From Amyelois transitella (Eukaryota; Arthropoda; Insecta; Lepidoptera; Pyralidae), in NCBI RefSeq assembly GCF_032362555.1, contig NC_083524.1, positions 5,628,001-5,692,000 on the forward strand: 64,000 bases of DNA. Reading direction: 5' to 3'. Of the stretch, positions 25,001 to 37,400 are shown piece by piece. Position 1 is the stretch's first letter. Every line of letters begins with the position of its first letter. Both the position numbers and the translations under genes were made by a program. The notes beneath the pieces were generated by a model that worked only from the letters and a program-made list of their open reading frames with translations, was not told the origin of the DNA and made no database searches.

Positions 25001-25007
25001 TATAAAA
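25001..25007 (+). promoter_or_regulatory. Candidate TATA box of ANKLE2
   Basis: TATAAAA directly downstream of the ATCGAT cluster. If used, transcription would start near 25030. Confidence 0.4.
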
Positions 25008-25029
25008 ATAAAAAAAAAACTGAACGCCG

Positions 25030-25421
25030 GAAACTGAGTACATTTTTCAGAGACAATTACATTTTGTGTCTCATGTTGGCATTAAACTAATTTGCGGAAA
25101 CGCAGTATCTGTCAATTATAGACAAACAAATAAAACGTCAAGAGTTTGTCAAAACGTCATCCATCCGTTCGTCAGACGCATTTTCAATTTTCTGTTGCAA
25201 ACACAGTACGCCCGTGTTTTATTCACTGATACAATTCATAACATTTCGATATGTGCTGATGTAAATTTAAAATTGACATTCAATTTACGACCATGGTTTT
25301 ATGACAGCCTCGTAATAAGGTGAGCTACTTGCAGGTTGTAAAAATAACTGCTGTGCCTACCTGCGTCATAAACAAAACAGGACTATTTTGTTTACCATTT
25401 TTAGGAGGCGATATTGGCAAA
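25030..25421 (+). other. ANKLE2 5'UTR with tiny upstream ORFs and an 85-bp intron
   Basis: A consensus donor (AAG|GTGAGC) at 25320 and acceptor (TTTTTAG) ending at 25404 define an 85-bp intron. The exon resumes 17 bp before the ANKLE2 ATG. Upstream, five minimal ORFs lie wholly in the leader: 25073-25090, 25251-25259, 25259-25264 (start immediately followed by stop, ATGTAA), 25293-25304 and 25301-25315. The transcription start is inferred from the TATA sequence, so the number actually transcribed is uncertain. Confidence 0.55.
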
Positions 25422-28400
25422 ATGTCGAAGGCCGTGATAATACCTGAGTGTAACAAGAATTTTGGAGGGATGAAGGATGAGATATCGCTTTCGCCGACGG
25501 ACAAGAAAGACGGAGCGATAAGTTTGTTCAGCAGGTTGCTTCGTTTCGATTCCCTAAAAAGAAACCCAGCTCCGGAGAGTCCTACAAATACGGAACCGCC
25601 TACGACATATTACGGAGTCTACATACCTTGTGAAATTAAGAAAGGCCCAGATGAAGGTAAGTCATTGCCTCTTCTTATCATTCATAACAAATGGTCTGAG
25701 ATAAGATATTAGTAAATAGGTCAGTCTGCTAGTTTTGCATCTTCCCTTTGTTTTGTGTATTTAAGGTATATGTTAATAATTTGAATAGGCTAACTTTTGT
25801 CTGTCAAACTTTTAAAAAGATTTCATTATAGTACTGAATCTGCATTGGTATTTCTTGGTACTCTCTTTTTATAATGTCTTATTCAAAGCATTCTCACTTG
25901 GCTTCCATGCCATAGAGTCTGCAAAAATTATTTCTATAACCTCGTGTCTTGACATAATAATTAAGCTACATGTTTTTTCCTAACTCCAATGCTTTCTTAC
26001 TACTAGTGTCTAAAGCCTAAATAACTTTTTAAGTTTCATAGCATCTTATCAACTTAGACCATGACTTAGGATGTTACAATCTTTGATCATTTCATACTTT
26101 ATAAAACATACATAAATAAATAAGCCTGTACTGAGAGTACAATTCTTAACATTTCAAATATTTTGTGTATTGCAATTTTTTTAAATCTTTTTCCAGTCTA
26201 CAAAGACAATCTCCAGTCTATTCCATTCTTACCTAACACTTGCCATTCTCCACCATGTTCTACCAGCAACGTGTCTTTGATCATAATCCCGTTGCCCTAT
26301 TTTGTTATTCCTTTTACATACATACATATGGTAACGTCTATATCCCTTGCGCGGTAGACAGAGCTAACAGTATTGAAATGACTGAAATGCCACATTCAGT
26401 TATTGCTTTTATTGTTTATTTTTGTTTTATTCAACTACTCTTTAATTTCAGAAGCCCTGCATGTATACAAGAACAAGTCAGAAGCCCTGGAGCTGGTGCG
26501 TCGCTACAAGTTAGCACGATTCAAAGCGTTCCAGAACAGACAGGATGCGGTCTCCTTTGCGTTGCGAGGCGCCGAGCCTGTTGACACTGTTGATGGGAAT
26601 GATAACTGTAAGTTATATTATTTATATCTTTTCCTTCAAGATTGTAAATTTATTTGAAATTTTCTATATTTGTTTCTCTTCAAACTATGAAATTTTTTGA
26701 AGGAGGCTTTCTCTTTTCCAAATTTAATCTAATTGGTCCATAAGTTATTGAATTTATCTGTTGACATTGTCAACAAAAACATAAAAGCAAAAGCTCTTTT
26801 TTATACATTTTGCATTTATTATTTTTTTGACCTATCTTAATGGATACATAATGGATTGATGGCATTATTTTAATTGAGTGAATTCATTAGTAAACATGAT
26901 AATTTTAAAACAAATTTATTTGTTTCGTTAATATTCACTGATCACTTGAATCATTATTATATACTTTACTCACATTCATATGCCTTGTGGAGTAGACAGA
27001 GCCAACAGTCTTAAAAAGACGATAGGTTGCTAGACCATCACCTACAAGAGGAATCCCAAGTTTATAAGCTTATCCCAGTCTCCTTTTACGACATCCATGG
27101 TAAAGATATTATTATCAAACTAGTAACTGCTTTGCTTTTACATAGTAAGCTTTTAAAATTTGAAATTAAAAATGCAATGCAGTATCAGTAACAGTATGAG
27201 TGACAAATAAGTGGATTCCCATATGGGAATCCCCTTATTTATCACTGTCATGTGATACAGTATATACCATAGAGAATAATTTTCTGTATCACATGATTTC
27301 TGGGAAATCCCCCATAAATCCTGAGACAAAAATAGATAAATTTGTAAGTAGATAAAAAAATTCATAAATAGGCAACTGTTTAGTTGTTTATTAATATCAG
27401 GCAGTGTTCCAAAAAGTCACACCACTATTTCTAATCAGTATTTAACATTGAGAATAAAATATTTAGAAGTAATTAGGCTGTTTAAAAGTAATTCTGTCTG
27501 TAAAAAGTGGCCACCACATTGTACATAATATATACATCAAATCACGCCTCTTGCCTGGAGGAGTGGCTGTCCACTACTCCGTGTAAAAATGTATCTCTGA
27601 AGATACAATACATATACTTATTTCTCTTCATTCATTTTTATAACTCTTTTCTCTTCAGTTTCCAATTTGATCAAAGTATGTATATTGTTCTTCCTCTTCC
27701 CAGTTCAACCTTATCATTCACACTCTTCAGTGCATATCATAAATAATTGAATATTTGTTTTGCTGGATAACATAGTCTCAAATTGTAATGATTTTTTTTT
27801 TCTGGTATTAGTCTTTAGTATCTTTAGTAGAAATTGCGGTAGTATATTAGTCTAGGTATTATACAGAACATCTAATTTATTATTATAATTCATTCATATA
27901 ATCACGTCTATATCCCTCGCGGGATAGACAGAGCCATCAGTCTTGAAAGTCTGATAAGACCACATTCAGCTGTTAGGATTAAATGATAGAATTGAGATTC
28001 AAATAGTCACATGTTGTTAACTCATCCTCTAAAAGAAGAATCCCAAGTTATTAAGCCTATTCCTCAGACGCCTTTTACGACATCCATGGAAAAGTAATGG
28101 CTCTTACCCATGGATGTCGTAAAAGGCGTCTGATGAAAAGGCTTATTCTTTTTTTATATTGGTAGTAGTAGTCCTATTCTTTTTTTATATTGGTGCCGGG
28201 AACCACACATATTCTTATTATCATAATGTGATTATAATTATCGTTTATCAAACATTATTATGGCATTTTCAATCCTATTCAAATTAGTTGTCAAACATTG
28301 CGTAATCGTTTGTTTAGATACCAGCACTATTGTTTGTACATATAGCTTTGTACAATGGGGTAATAAAGGCGAATTTACGTAGGTTGATATGATGTTGACC

Positions 28401-31400
28401 GTACATCACAATTGATTTTAAGGGAACTGTCGCAAAATTAAAAAGATACGAAACGGAGTTTTGCAGATTAAAAAGATATGGAACGGATATTGTCATAATC
28501 GTTATATTTAAAGATTTATAAAAAATTAGACAAAAACGGCTTCGTGTGATGCTATGTGGGCAGGTCATGCGTTATTAAATTACATAGTCACAGGTTGCTA
28601 GCCCATTACTGAAAGAATAACCTAAAATTAATAAGTTTATTTTTCTCAATTGAATCTGCGCAGGAATAAAGGCAATTGGAGCAACGAAACAGTTCAATAT
28701 ACTCGTACATGCACATCTACACACAATCAACTTCATCCCTTACGGAGAAGTCTGAGCCAACCACAGAACACAGATGTACTTAATCTCTTGTGTTCCGTGG
28801 AGTCAACAGTCTCGAAAAGACTGAAAGGCCGCACTTTCAGCTGCTTGACTTAATGATGAAAAAAATGAAAATGAAAAATTTTAATTTTAATAATTTTCGC
28901 GGGAAGAAAAGCAATCAGTGGAACGAAACGTTCAATGCTAAATCTTTTCACTGTCGAACACGTCTCCTCAATAAAATGGTGTGATTTTACGTCATGCCAT
29001 TCACGTGCGAGCGAGATAGATATACGAATTAAATACGACCTTTAGCGATATGACACCTCGCGCTAGAAGTCTAGATTAAGGAAAATAAATAAATTAGTCA
29101 TGTCGTTCATGTATAGAAGTGAAATAATCGAACAACTTAAAGTTTAATAAACATAGTTTTTCTCAATATTTAAACTACCTCACGGTCATTACCAACAGAA
29201 TTCAGTTCGTGAATAAAAAAACTACCTACCTAGAATATTACATTTATCAAATGCATTTTTTATTAATAGTAAAATAGTAAAATATATCATAAAAACGATT
29301 TTGGTTTGGCTACTTAGTTTCCGTCACGTAGGAGGCGTTTCAAGAACAAAAAGCATTAAAAATAAATCGATCAAAAACTACCAAGCCCTTATTTGTAAGA
29401 GTATTTGAAACAACTATATGAGAATGCAATTGAGATGATTAAAGTACTGGCCAAAAGTTAAGGTCAAGAGTACCCGAAACCGAGGAGTTTGCATAAAAAG
29501 CTATTGAATAAAGCGAAAGATCGTGGCAAGTGAAAAAATGTAGTCTCTGCCTACCCCTTCGGGAAAGAGACGTGTTTTTATGTATATATCCTATCTTAAT
29601 CATTATAACTAGGTGCTCCGAATACCAATCCGTATGTTGACATTCACAAATTGCTATATTAGTCACATGGTCAGTTCATATTTCTTGTCATACAATTTGA
29701 AACCCTATATCTAAGAGAATAAAAATGTAATTACCCCGAGCGTGTGTTGTTTACGATTCTTTTATTGCTTTTACCTATTTCGATCGATAATTTTCTAGGT
29801 CTTATAGTAAGCCTACGATTTAAACCGTCTTTCTTTAATATACTGAATTGTTTGTTACTTCAAATACGGTAAGGTTAAAAATATTGAGGAAATTTTGGCA
29901 AATAAAACCATGATCAAATTAATCAATTTTTGAGTTGGCGGTGGTAAGGCAGTAGTCACAATGATAGCAATAACCAAGACCCTTCCTACTTTTGGATCAT
30001 ACGTGTAATCAGACTGGCCCTAGGAAGAGTCCCTAGTAAGCTCCACGGATGTAACCGGTCCAAAATACCAGAATGACATACATACATACATATGGTCACG
30101 TCTATATCCCTTGCGGGGTAGACAGAGCCAACAGTCTTGAAAATACTGAATGGCCACGTTTAGCTATTTGGCTTAATGATAGAATTGAGATTCAAATAGT
30201 GACAGGTTGCTAGCCCATCGCCTTAAAAAGAATCTCAAGATTGTAAGCATATCCCTTAGTCGCCTCTTACGACATCCACGGGAAAGAGATGGAGTGATCC
30301 TATTCTTTTTTTGTATTGGTGCTGGGAACCACACGGCACTACCACACTACACGGGCTACCAGAATGACGATGAATAATTTCTTGAATCACAGAAAAAGTA
30401 CGATCGTTTTGATTACTTACTTTACCTATGTGTATCCATTTCGGGGAGACAAAGCTAACAGACTTGAAAAAACTGATAGGCTACATTTAGCTGTTTGGCT
30501 TAGAATTAAGATTCAAATAGCGACAGGTTGCTAGCCCGTATAAAAATATGGTATAATTTTTCCGGAAAGCAATAAACAAATGGGGATCGTGTTTTACAAA
30601 TATTATGATTATTGTAGGATTGCTTTTCAGTCAGTCTTCGTCATAAACAAGTTTGACGCAAGACATAGGCCGGGTGACCTTCACCTGAACTTGACTGAAA
30701 ACAATGATTTTCTCTTTAAATCTATTTCTAGATTTAAAGTTAATCTTTATCCTACTGTGAAACTATTTAAAAATATATTAACTTTTATGAGTGCACTGGG
30801 AGCTGTACATGTTTTCGCGCCAAAAAAATACAATATTTGCAACGTAAGTACACTCTATTTTTACAATTTATGTGAAGCTTACTGTGAATGAATATACATC
30901 GCGTTTAAGTTTGGCATGTGTAGGTACTATCAAATACGAGTTCATCATACTAAAATAAAAAATATTTGTAAATGGTTTTGAGGTGTGGGCTCAGACAGGG
31001 GGTGGAAGGCAAAACGGGTCCGGGCAAAACGGGTAGTACCATTTTTGCCCGCTTAATATTTTTGGTTTAAAGCATGGCTTTAATTGATCATCTCTATTTC
31101 AGATGGTGTACAATTATAAAAGAAAAACTGAGAGAACATCTTGGTCGGAGAGTACGCTAAGAGAAGCAATGAATGAGGCAAAAAAAACCTCAATAAAAGG
31201 TGCTGCCACTAAATATGGAATATCCTACAGTGTTTTACAGCGACGCATGAAAACAGGTTCTTCTGTCAAGAGTCTCGGTAGGTTCAAATCTATATTTACA
31301 AATGATGAAGAGCTAGAGTTAGTTCAGCATCTAAAGTCTCTAGATTCTCTATTTTACGGACTTACTAGGTCTGAATTTTTGCGATTGGTTGGTGAATTTG

Positions 31401-34400
31401 CTAAGCGCAAAAATAAGCAAACACCGTTCAAAAATAATACTGCAGGAAAGCAATGGTTCAAAAACTTTAAAATGAGGCATCCTGAAATAGTACTGAGAAC
31501 ACCAGAATCTACGTCCATAGCCAGATTACAAGCATTTAATAGGCCAGCTGTCAACAGGTTCTACGATTTACTTGAAAGCTTATATGCAGAGAAAAATACG
31601 AAAGTCCTCCTACAGAGGACTGGATCCAGTGCTCACAATGTCAAGAATGGTCTCATGAATCATGTTCTTCTTATAGTGGACATGGATCGTACTTTTGTGA
31701 CATCTGTTTTGATTAATAGATTAAATTATATACCATATTCTTTTTGCCCGCTTAGGGTACCCGTTTTACCGACCCCCTAAGGGCAAAACGGGTTTTTAGA
31801 TTATTTTTTTTAAACTGATATTACTTAATTATGATGATTGTTTAGTTCATTTTCACTGATGATTGTGATAGCCAAAGAGGCAAAGTTTCGTTATGTTTTT
31901 GTTTTTTAATAAAATTCTATTCATTTACAAAGATTTTGATTGATAAACCTTAAGGGGCCCGCGTTGCCCGACCGTCCCCTAACTTTAAAATTAAATTGAC
32001 CGTACACATACAATAAATTAATACTATGTATAATGATCTCGTTTCTTCTAATGGATATTTTTTTAAGACCACTGTACCGAACTTCGAAACATACCTACAT
32101 ATTGTCAAGTCTATATCCCTTACGGGGTAGTCAGAACCAACAGTCTTGACAAGATTAAAAGGCCATGTCCAATAGTGACAGGTTGTTAACCAATCGCTTA
32201 CAAGAAGAATCCCAAGTTTTTAAGTCTTTCCCTTTGTCGCCTTTTACGACATCAATGATGATGAAGGTTTGAAGTGGTCGTATTCTAAAGTGCCGGCAAC
32301 CACACGGCATTATATTATATTTTATGTTTTATCTAACCTTTCTCTCATAGCAATTTAAAAGAGAGTTGTGAATGTGGGCGCGGCGAAAGAGGTATGCAGG
32401 GATCGTGGCAAGTGGAAAAATGTAGTCTCTGTCTACCTCTGCGGAAGAGGCGTAATTTTATGTATGTATGTCATCTATAGTAATATAAAGCTGAAGAGTT
32501 TGTTTGAACGCGTTTATCTTAGGAACCACTGGTTATATTTTAATTCTATTACAAAATTATTTTTGCGTTGAATAGACCATTTATCGAGGAAAGCTATATA
32601 ACATCATGTTGCAATTATTAGGAGCGAAGAAATAATGGAAAATGAGAAAAAAACGGCGAAAATAATTCATCTTTGAGGGCTTCAATGATGCCCAAAATAA
32701 CTATTCCATGCGGACGAAGTTGCGGGCACAGCTAATTTGTAATATTTTCCGTCTGGTTCTGTAATTACCTTAAAACTATTTGCCCATTTGCGTTCGTTTA
32801 AAAACACTTATAGCTTTCATTAATTACATGTACTTAGTTAGGAAATTAATGCTCACGATGCCTAATGTATTAGTAGTTAATTCGATTATTTAATAAGGAC
32901 AAAGTTATTTCGTTTCATTTTGTTTTTAGTTATAGAGATGATGTAATCTTCTTCATACCGGTTACGCCCTCACCTCTCAGGGGTGCGTCCTTTGATCGTG
33001 ATCAAGTGTCGTTTGGTTCCCGGCACCAATAGAAATAAAAAGAATAGGACCACTCCATCTCTTTCACATGGGTGTCGTAAAAGGCGACTAAGGGATATAC
33101 TTATAAGCTTCTTATTGGCGATGGGCTAGCAACCTGTCACTATTTGAATCTCAAGTCCATCATTAAGCCAATCAGCTGAACGTGGCCTGTAAGTCTTTCA
33201 AGACTGCTGCTTGCTCTGTCTACCCCACAAGGGATATAGACGTGATTATATAAAAGAGTTAGTGTCAATTCAAGTATCCCTGATCGGTATTCGAACCCGT
33301 TGCCTCTTGCTCAGAGGCGATAACACGACCTACACAAAATAGGTCTTCGTATGAAATAACGTGATTGTTCTACAGCTGTCTGTCTTTAAGTTAATAATAA
33401 GCTTTTGTCCTTTACATAAGACTTAACATGCCTTTTTATCTTTATTATAGCTTTGGTCGGCGAGAAGCCGTACCCCTTCAAGGCTCCATCGCCTCAGGAC
33501 ATGGTGGCCCTCCGGAAAGCCATTGAAGGTGGAAACATCGCGAAGGTTCGAGAGAGAGTGTGGGAGAACCCTCGGTTCCTTGTCAGCAGTGGTAACACAC
33601 CCTCTATTATGCACGTGAGTATTAAAACATTTTGATAGCTTAAAAGGAGACTCCAACGCCTAGTTATTAGACCATTATCTGTTACAGAAAATGAAACATT
33701 TTGATTTTGATTTTTTGAAAACAATGAATGATATAATATATATATATACAATATTTGGTTCTTGATTAGTACACTGTGACCTTCTGAAACGTCAATGAGG
33801 CTACTTAGGTCCGAGAGAGATTGAAAATATCTGTAGAAATATCAGAAGCACTAGGAATACACTAGCGCACTCAGCTCGGAACTTGGAGTCACGTTATATC
33901 ACCTATCACAGCAAAATCAGCCTCAAGGCATTGGTTACCAAATTATAATAACATACATACATAAGGTCACGTCTATGTCCCTTGCGGAGAAGACAGACCC
34001 AACAGTCTTGAAAAGACTGAATGGCCACGTTCAGCTATTTGGCTTGATTATAATAAACACCTAGTTATAAGGGCAACCAAAGGGTACCGATCTTCTGTAA
34101 TATTACAATATGTTGGTACATACATATGTACCTACATATAATCACGTCTATATCCCTTGCGGGGTAGATAGAGCCAACAGTCTTGAAAAGACAGGCTACA
34201 TTCAGCTGTATAACTTAATGATGAATTTAGATTACAAAAGTGACAGATAACTAGCCCATCGCCTACAAGAAAATACCAATTTGATAAGCCATCCCATGGT
34301 AGCTTTTTACGACATTCATGAGACTGATGTGGAGTGGTCCTATTCTAAACCACAACACTGCAAAATTCAAAACTTATTAATTAGGTATTATTGGACACTT

Positions 34401-37400
34401 CATATCACTTACTAATTGTAATATCTTTTTGGTTTCACAGCATTGATTGACTTAAAAATTACTTCAAACTAAGTTTACTGCCGCTTCCGAAGCGTCAAAA
34501 ATTTTATAATACATATTTGTTCGGGTGACTTCAAATTATTCCATTTAGCTAAATAGCATGTATACAATTCACAGGAGGGCACAAGATATAACGCGATGCA
34601 CGTAGCGGCGAAGTCTTGCAACGCTGAGATGTGCAATATGATTCTCACGACCGTCGGCGACCCGGCCTTCGTGCAGACCCTGTATGGTGCTGACGCGGAT
34701 CCTGACTCTTGTAAGGTAAGACCCGTATAATAACAAGCTCAGAATATAAAAGATTTGTTTAATAAGAGGATGAGTATAGGATATGATAAAATTAGATGTA
34801 ATATACATACATACATATAGTCAACGGTCTTAAAGAAAGTGATAGGGTTAAAAGAAGAATGCCAAGTTTATAAGCCTATCCTTTAGTCGCCTTGTACGCC
34901 TTTTTAGTTGAAATATGTCCAATAAAAAGTAGAAAGTGATGGTCCCTTTGAAAACTTGGAAAACGAAAGTGGGCACTTGACTTGATGGACATCCAAAGTA
35001 TATATGTAATATAGAAATAAATTTATACAGCACAGATTAAACAGAATGAGTTGGAAGCCTCGAAGTAAATTCGGGACACTAACTCGAAGATACTATTTTT
35101 ATAATAAAAAATTACGAAGATAAACATCCGAGACCCAGACCAATCAGAGAAAGTTCGTTTCTCATCGTGCACTGGCCGGGATTCGAACCCAGTGTCACAG
35201 ACACGCGCACTACCGCTGCGCCACAGAGGCGGTCAAGACTTTTTAGAGGAATTCCAATTGTTATCAGAAGGAATTTAAGACTGGCTAGCTCCGCAACAAA
35301 TGGAGGCTCATCGCTGGGGCGGCATCATCCAAAGAAGACGCATCGTCATAAAACCACCACCACTCTGTCAAGAGTGAACGACTGAATAGACAGGGCTTCT
35401 CAAAGTTATATTCTACCCTTTTTTTTAACTAATGATTTTTCATTAATTCCAGGAATTCGCAGCGATCCTCCTAGACCGCTACCTCAACACGCCGGACAAG
35501 TCGATGAACGAGACGCCTCTTCACTTCGCGGCCAAGTTCGGAGCCGTGGAAGTCGTCGATGTGCTCACTTCGTTCCCGCAGTGCAACCGCGCCGCTGTCA
35601 ACAAATACGGCGAGCAGGCTAAAGATGTAAGGAAATATTAATGTAATAATTCTATTAGACTTAGTCCTGTTAATATCGTCACTGTAGGAGGAGGCTTTTG
35701 ACCATGATGCAGGATTGGTAAGGATAAAAACCTATATTCGCTCAAATTAAGCTAGCGCCAATATGTTTATATTGTATCCTATTATACTTACTCAACTCAT
35801 ACTAATCCAAGACTTAAATCAGTATGAAAAGTTACCTTTGGCAAGGTAACTTGACTTGTTGAATTGTTGAGAGAAACGCAGAAATGTATCTGAAGAGTAA
35901 AAAACGAACACAATTGATTGTGCTATAACGACAGATGTTTGCTTAAATCGATGTATTAAGCGAAGTATATTTATAAAACTAGCTTTCCCTAAAAATAACG
36001 TCAGTTTTGCATTTACAAATTTTTAAGGACAAATTCCTGATACCCACCAATAAGAACATAACTTCGTCAAGAGCTAGTGTATCAAAATTATTCAATAACT
36101 ATTTTCTAATCGTGACATAAATATGTGATATATGTATCTGTTTGAACAAAAATACTAGATAATCGCAAGAGATATTGTGTGATTCAATATAATGTGTTAT
36201 TGTTCTTATTTAATTCCAGATAATCTGCAAACGGACATCGAACGCCAGCCCCGAGACGAGCGACCGCATCAGGTCCATGCTCCAACAGCGATACTACGTG
36301 CCCGTCCTTCACAGTGAAGACGGCAGCGAAGTGCCCACCATCGGGAGACCTTTCACTCCCGCGGACCCACCTGTGAGTCATACCACCATTTGTTGCATTA
36401 TAGTATTTCCAGTTGCATAGTCCACATTTTTCTCATTCTTATCATAGAGTTTCTAGTCCCTGTCTCAACTGCTTCGTTTTTGGGTTCCAGGGACTGCTTG
36501 ATACAAATGCATACGAATTATACATTATTTCTGATAGTAGCTTGAAAAAATAAATATGAACAAATGATATTAAGTTATCAGTATGATTTTTTATTAACGA
36601 TTATTTTTCCAACTGTTCATCTCGTGCAAGGTCTGTGCGAACAAACAAAGTGTGTCAGGTTTATCTACAACCGACTTCGGATAATTTACAAAAAAAACAC
36701 TAATAAACGCATCCTCAATGCTTTTAATCTGCGCTGCCTCTTTGATAATGGATTTTCCTTTTTATTTTGGTTGACTGGAAGAAATCCCAATTGGGATTGG
36801 GTCAACCAAAATAAAAAGCCGCCATTTTACATATTCTTCTATATCCAATGACTGTTTTATTTTTGTTATATTTATTTAATGTGCAATAAAGAATTTACAA
36901 ACAAACAAACAATAAATTAATGAATTGTTTCAGGACATAAACCGCGACCCGCTGACGGCCCGCTACGAGATCCGCGCGTTCGCGGGCCCCATGGAGGCCG
37001 ACGACGCCGAGAGCTTCCGCCGCCGCTGGAAGACGCCGCCCCGCGGAGCGCCCCGCCTGGGCAGGCTGCGGCCGCCCGCCTTCCGCCTCGGGGAGATGAC
37101 CAAGGGGTTGGAAGCTGTGGGGAGGTAGGTTCAGAGAAACAGTGAAGGCGATCATACATACATGCATACTGCTAAGAAGCACTGTTATTACCGGGGAAAA
37201 CAATACAATCAACAGTTGTGAGGATCGAAAACGCCCTACCTTCCGCTTCAAAGAGATGTATTAAGGATTGTAAGGTATAAGATTAGGTACAAGACTCAGA
37301 CTTGCAGACGCAAACAAATACCTAGGCTAATATTGGATAAAATAAAGTAGTAATACCACCGTAGTTATGACCAATTATGAAAGAACTATCTTCTAAGCTA

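Larger units (their letters stand above)
26608..33450 (+). other. ANKLE2 intron 2, repeat-filled
   Basis: A 6.8-kb intron with no host exon recognised. It contains at least seven family-A repeat copies in both orientations, family-B pieces, a palindrome at 27183-27258, an internally deleted pogo-like element (30997-31980) and an RTE-like tail (32480-32735). Confidence 0.75.

Noticed and set aside
25066-25323. 85-codon open frame upstream of ANKLE2
   Set aside because: It starts with GTG and has no ATG. Across the 85-bp intron it joins the ANKLE2 exon in a different frame and stops, so it is neither an N-terminal extension nor a likely gene.
30580-30891. 103-codon ORF before the pogo-like element
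   Set aside because: No recognisable domain and no start or splice support. It lies between repeats and is probably chance or decayed element sequence.
33270-33335. tRNA-like segment with GGTTCGAATACCGATC on the minus strand
   Set aside because: It has a B-box-like match and a possible anticodon arm but no paired acceptor stem. It is a SINE or tRNA-like relic, not a gene.
35166-35234. Possible tRNA on the minus strand
   Set aside because: A and B boxes are present but the acceptor ends do not pair, and a SINE body follows, so it is called a tRNA-derived SINE.
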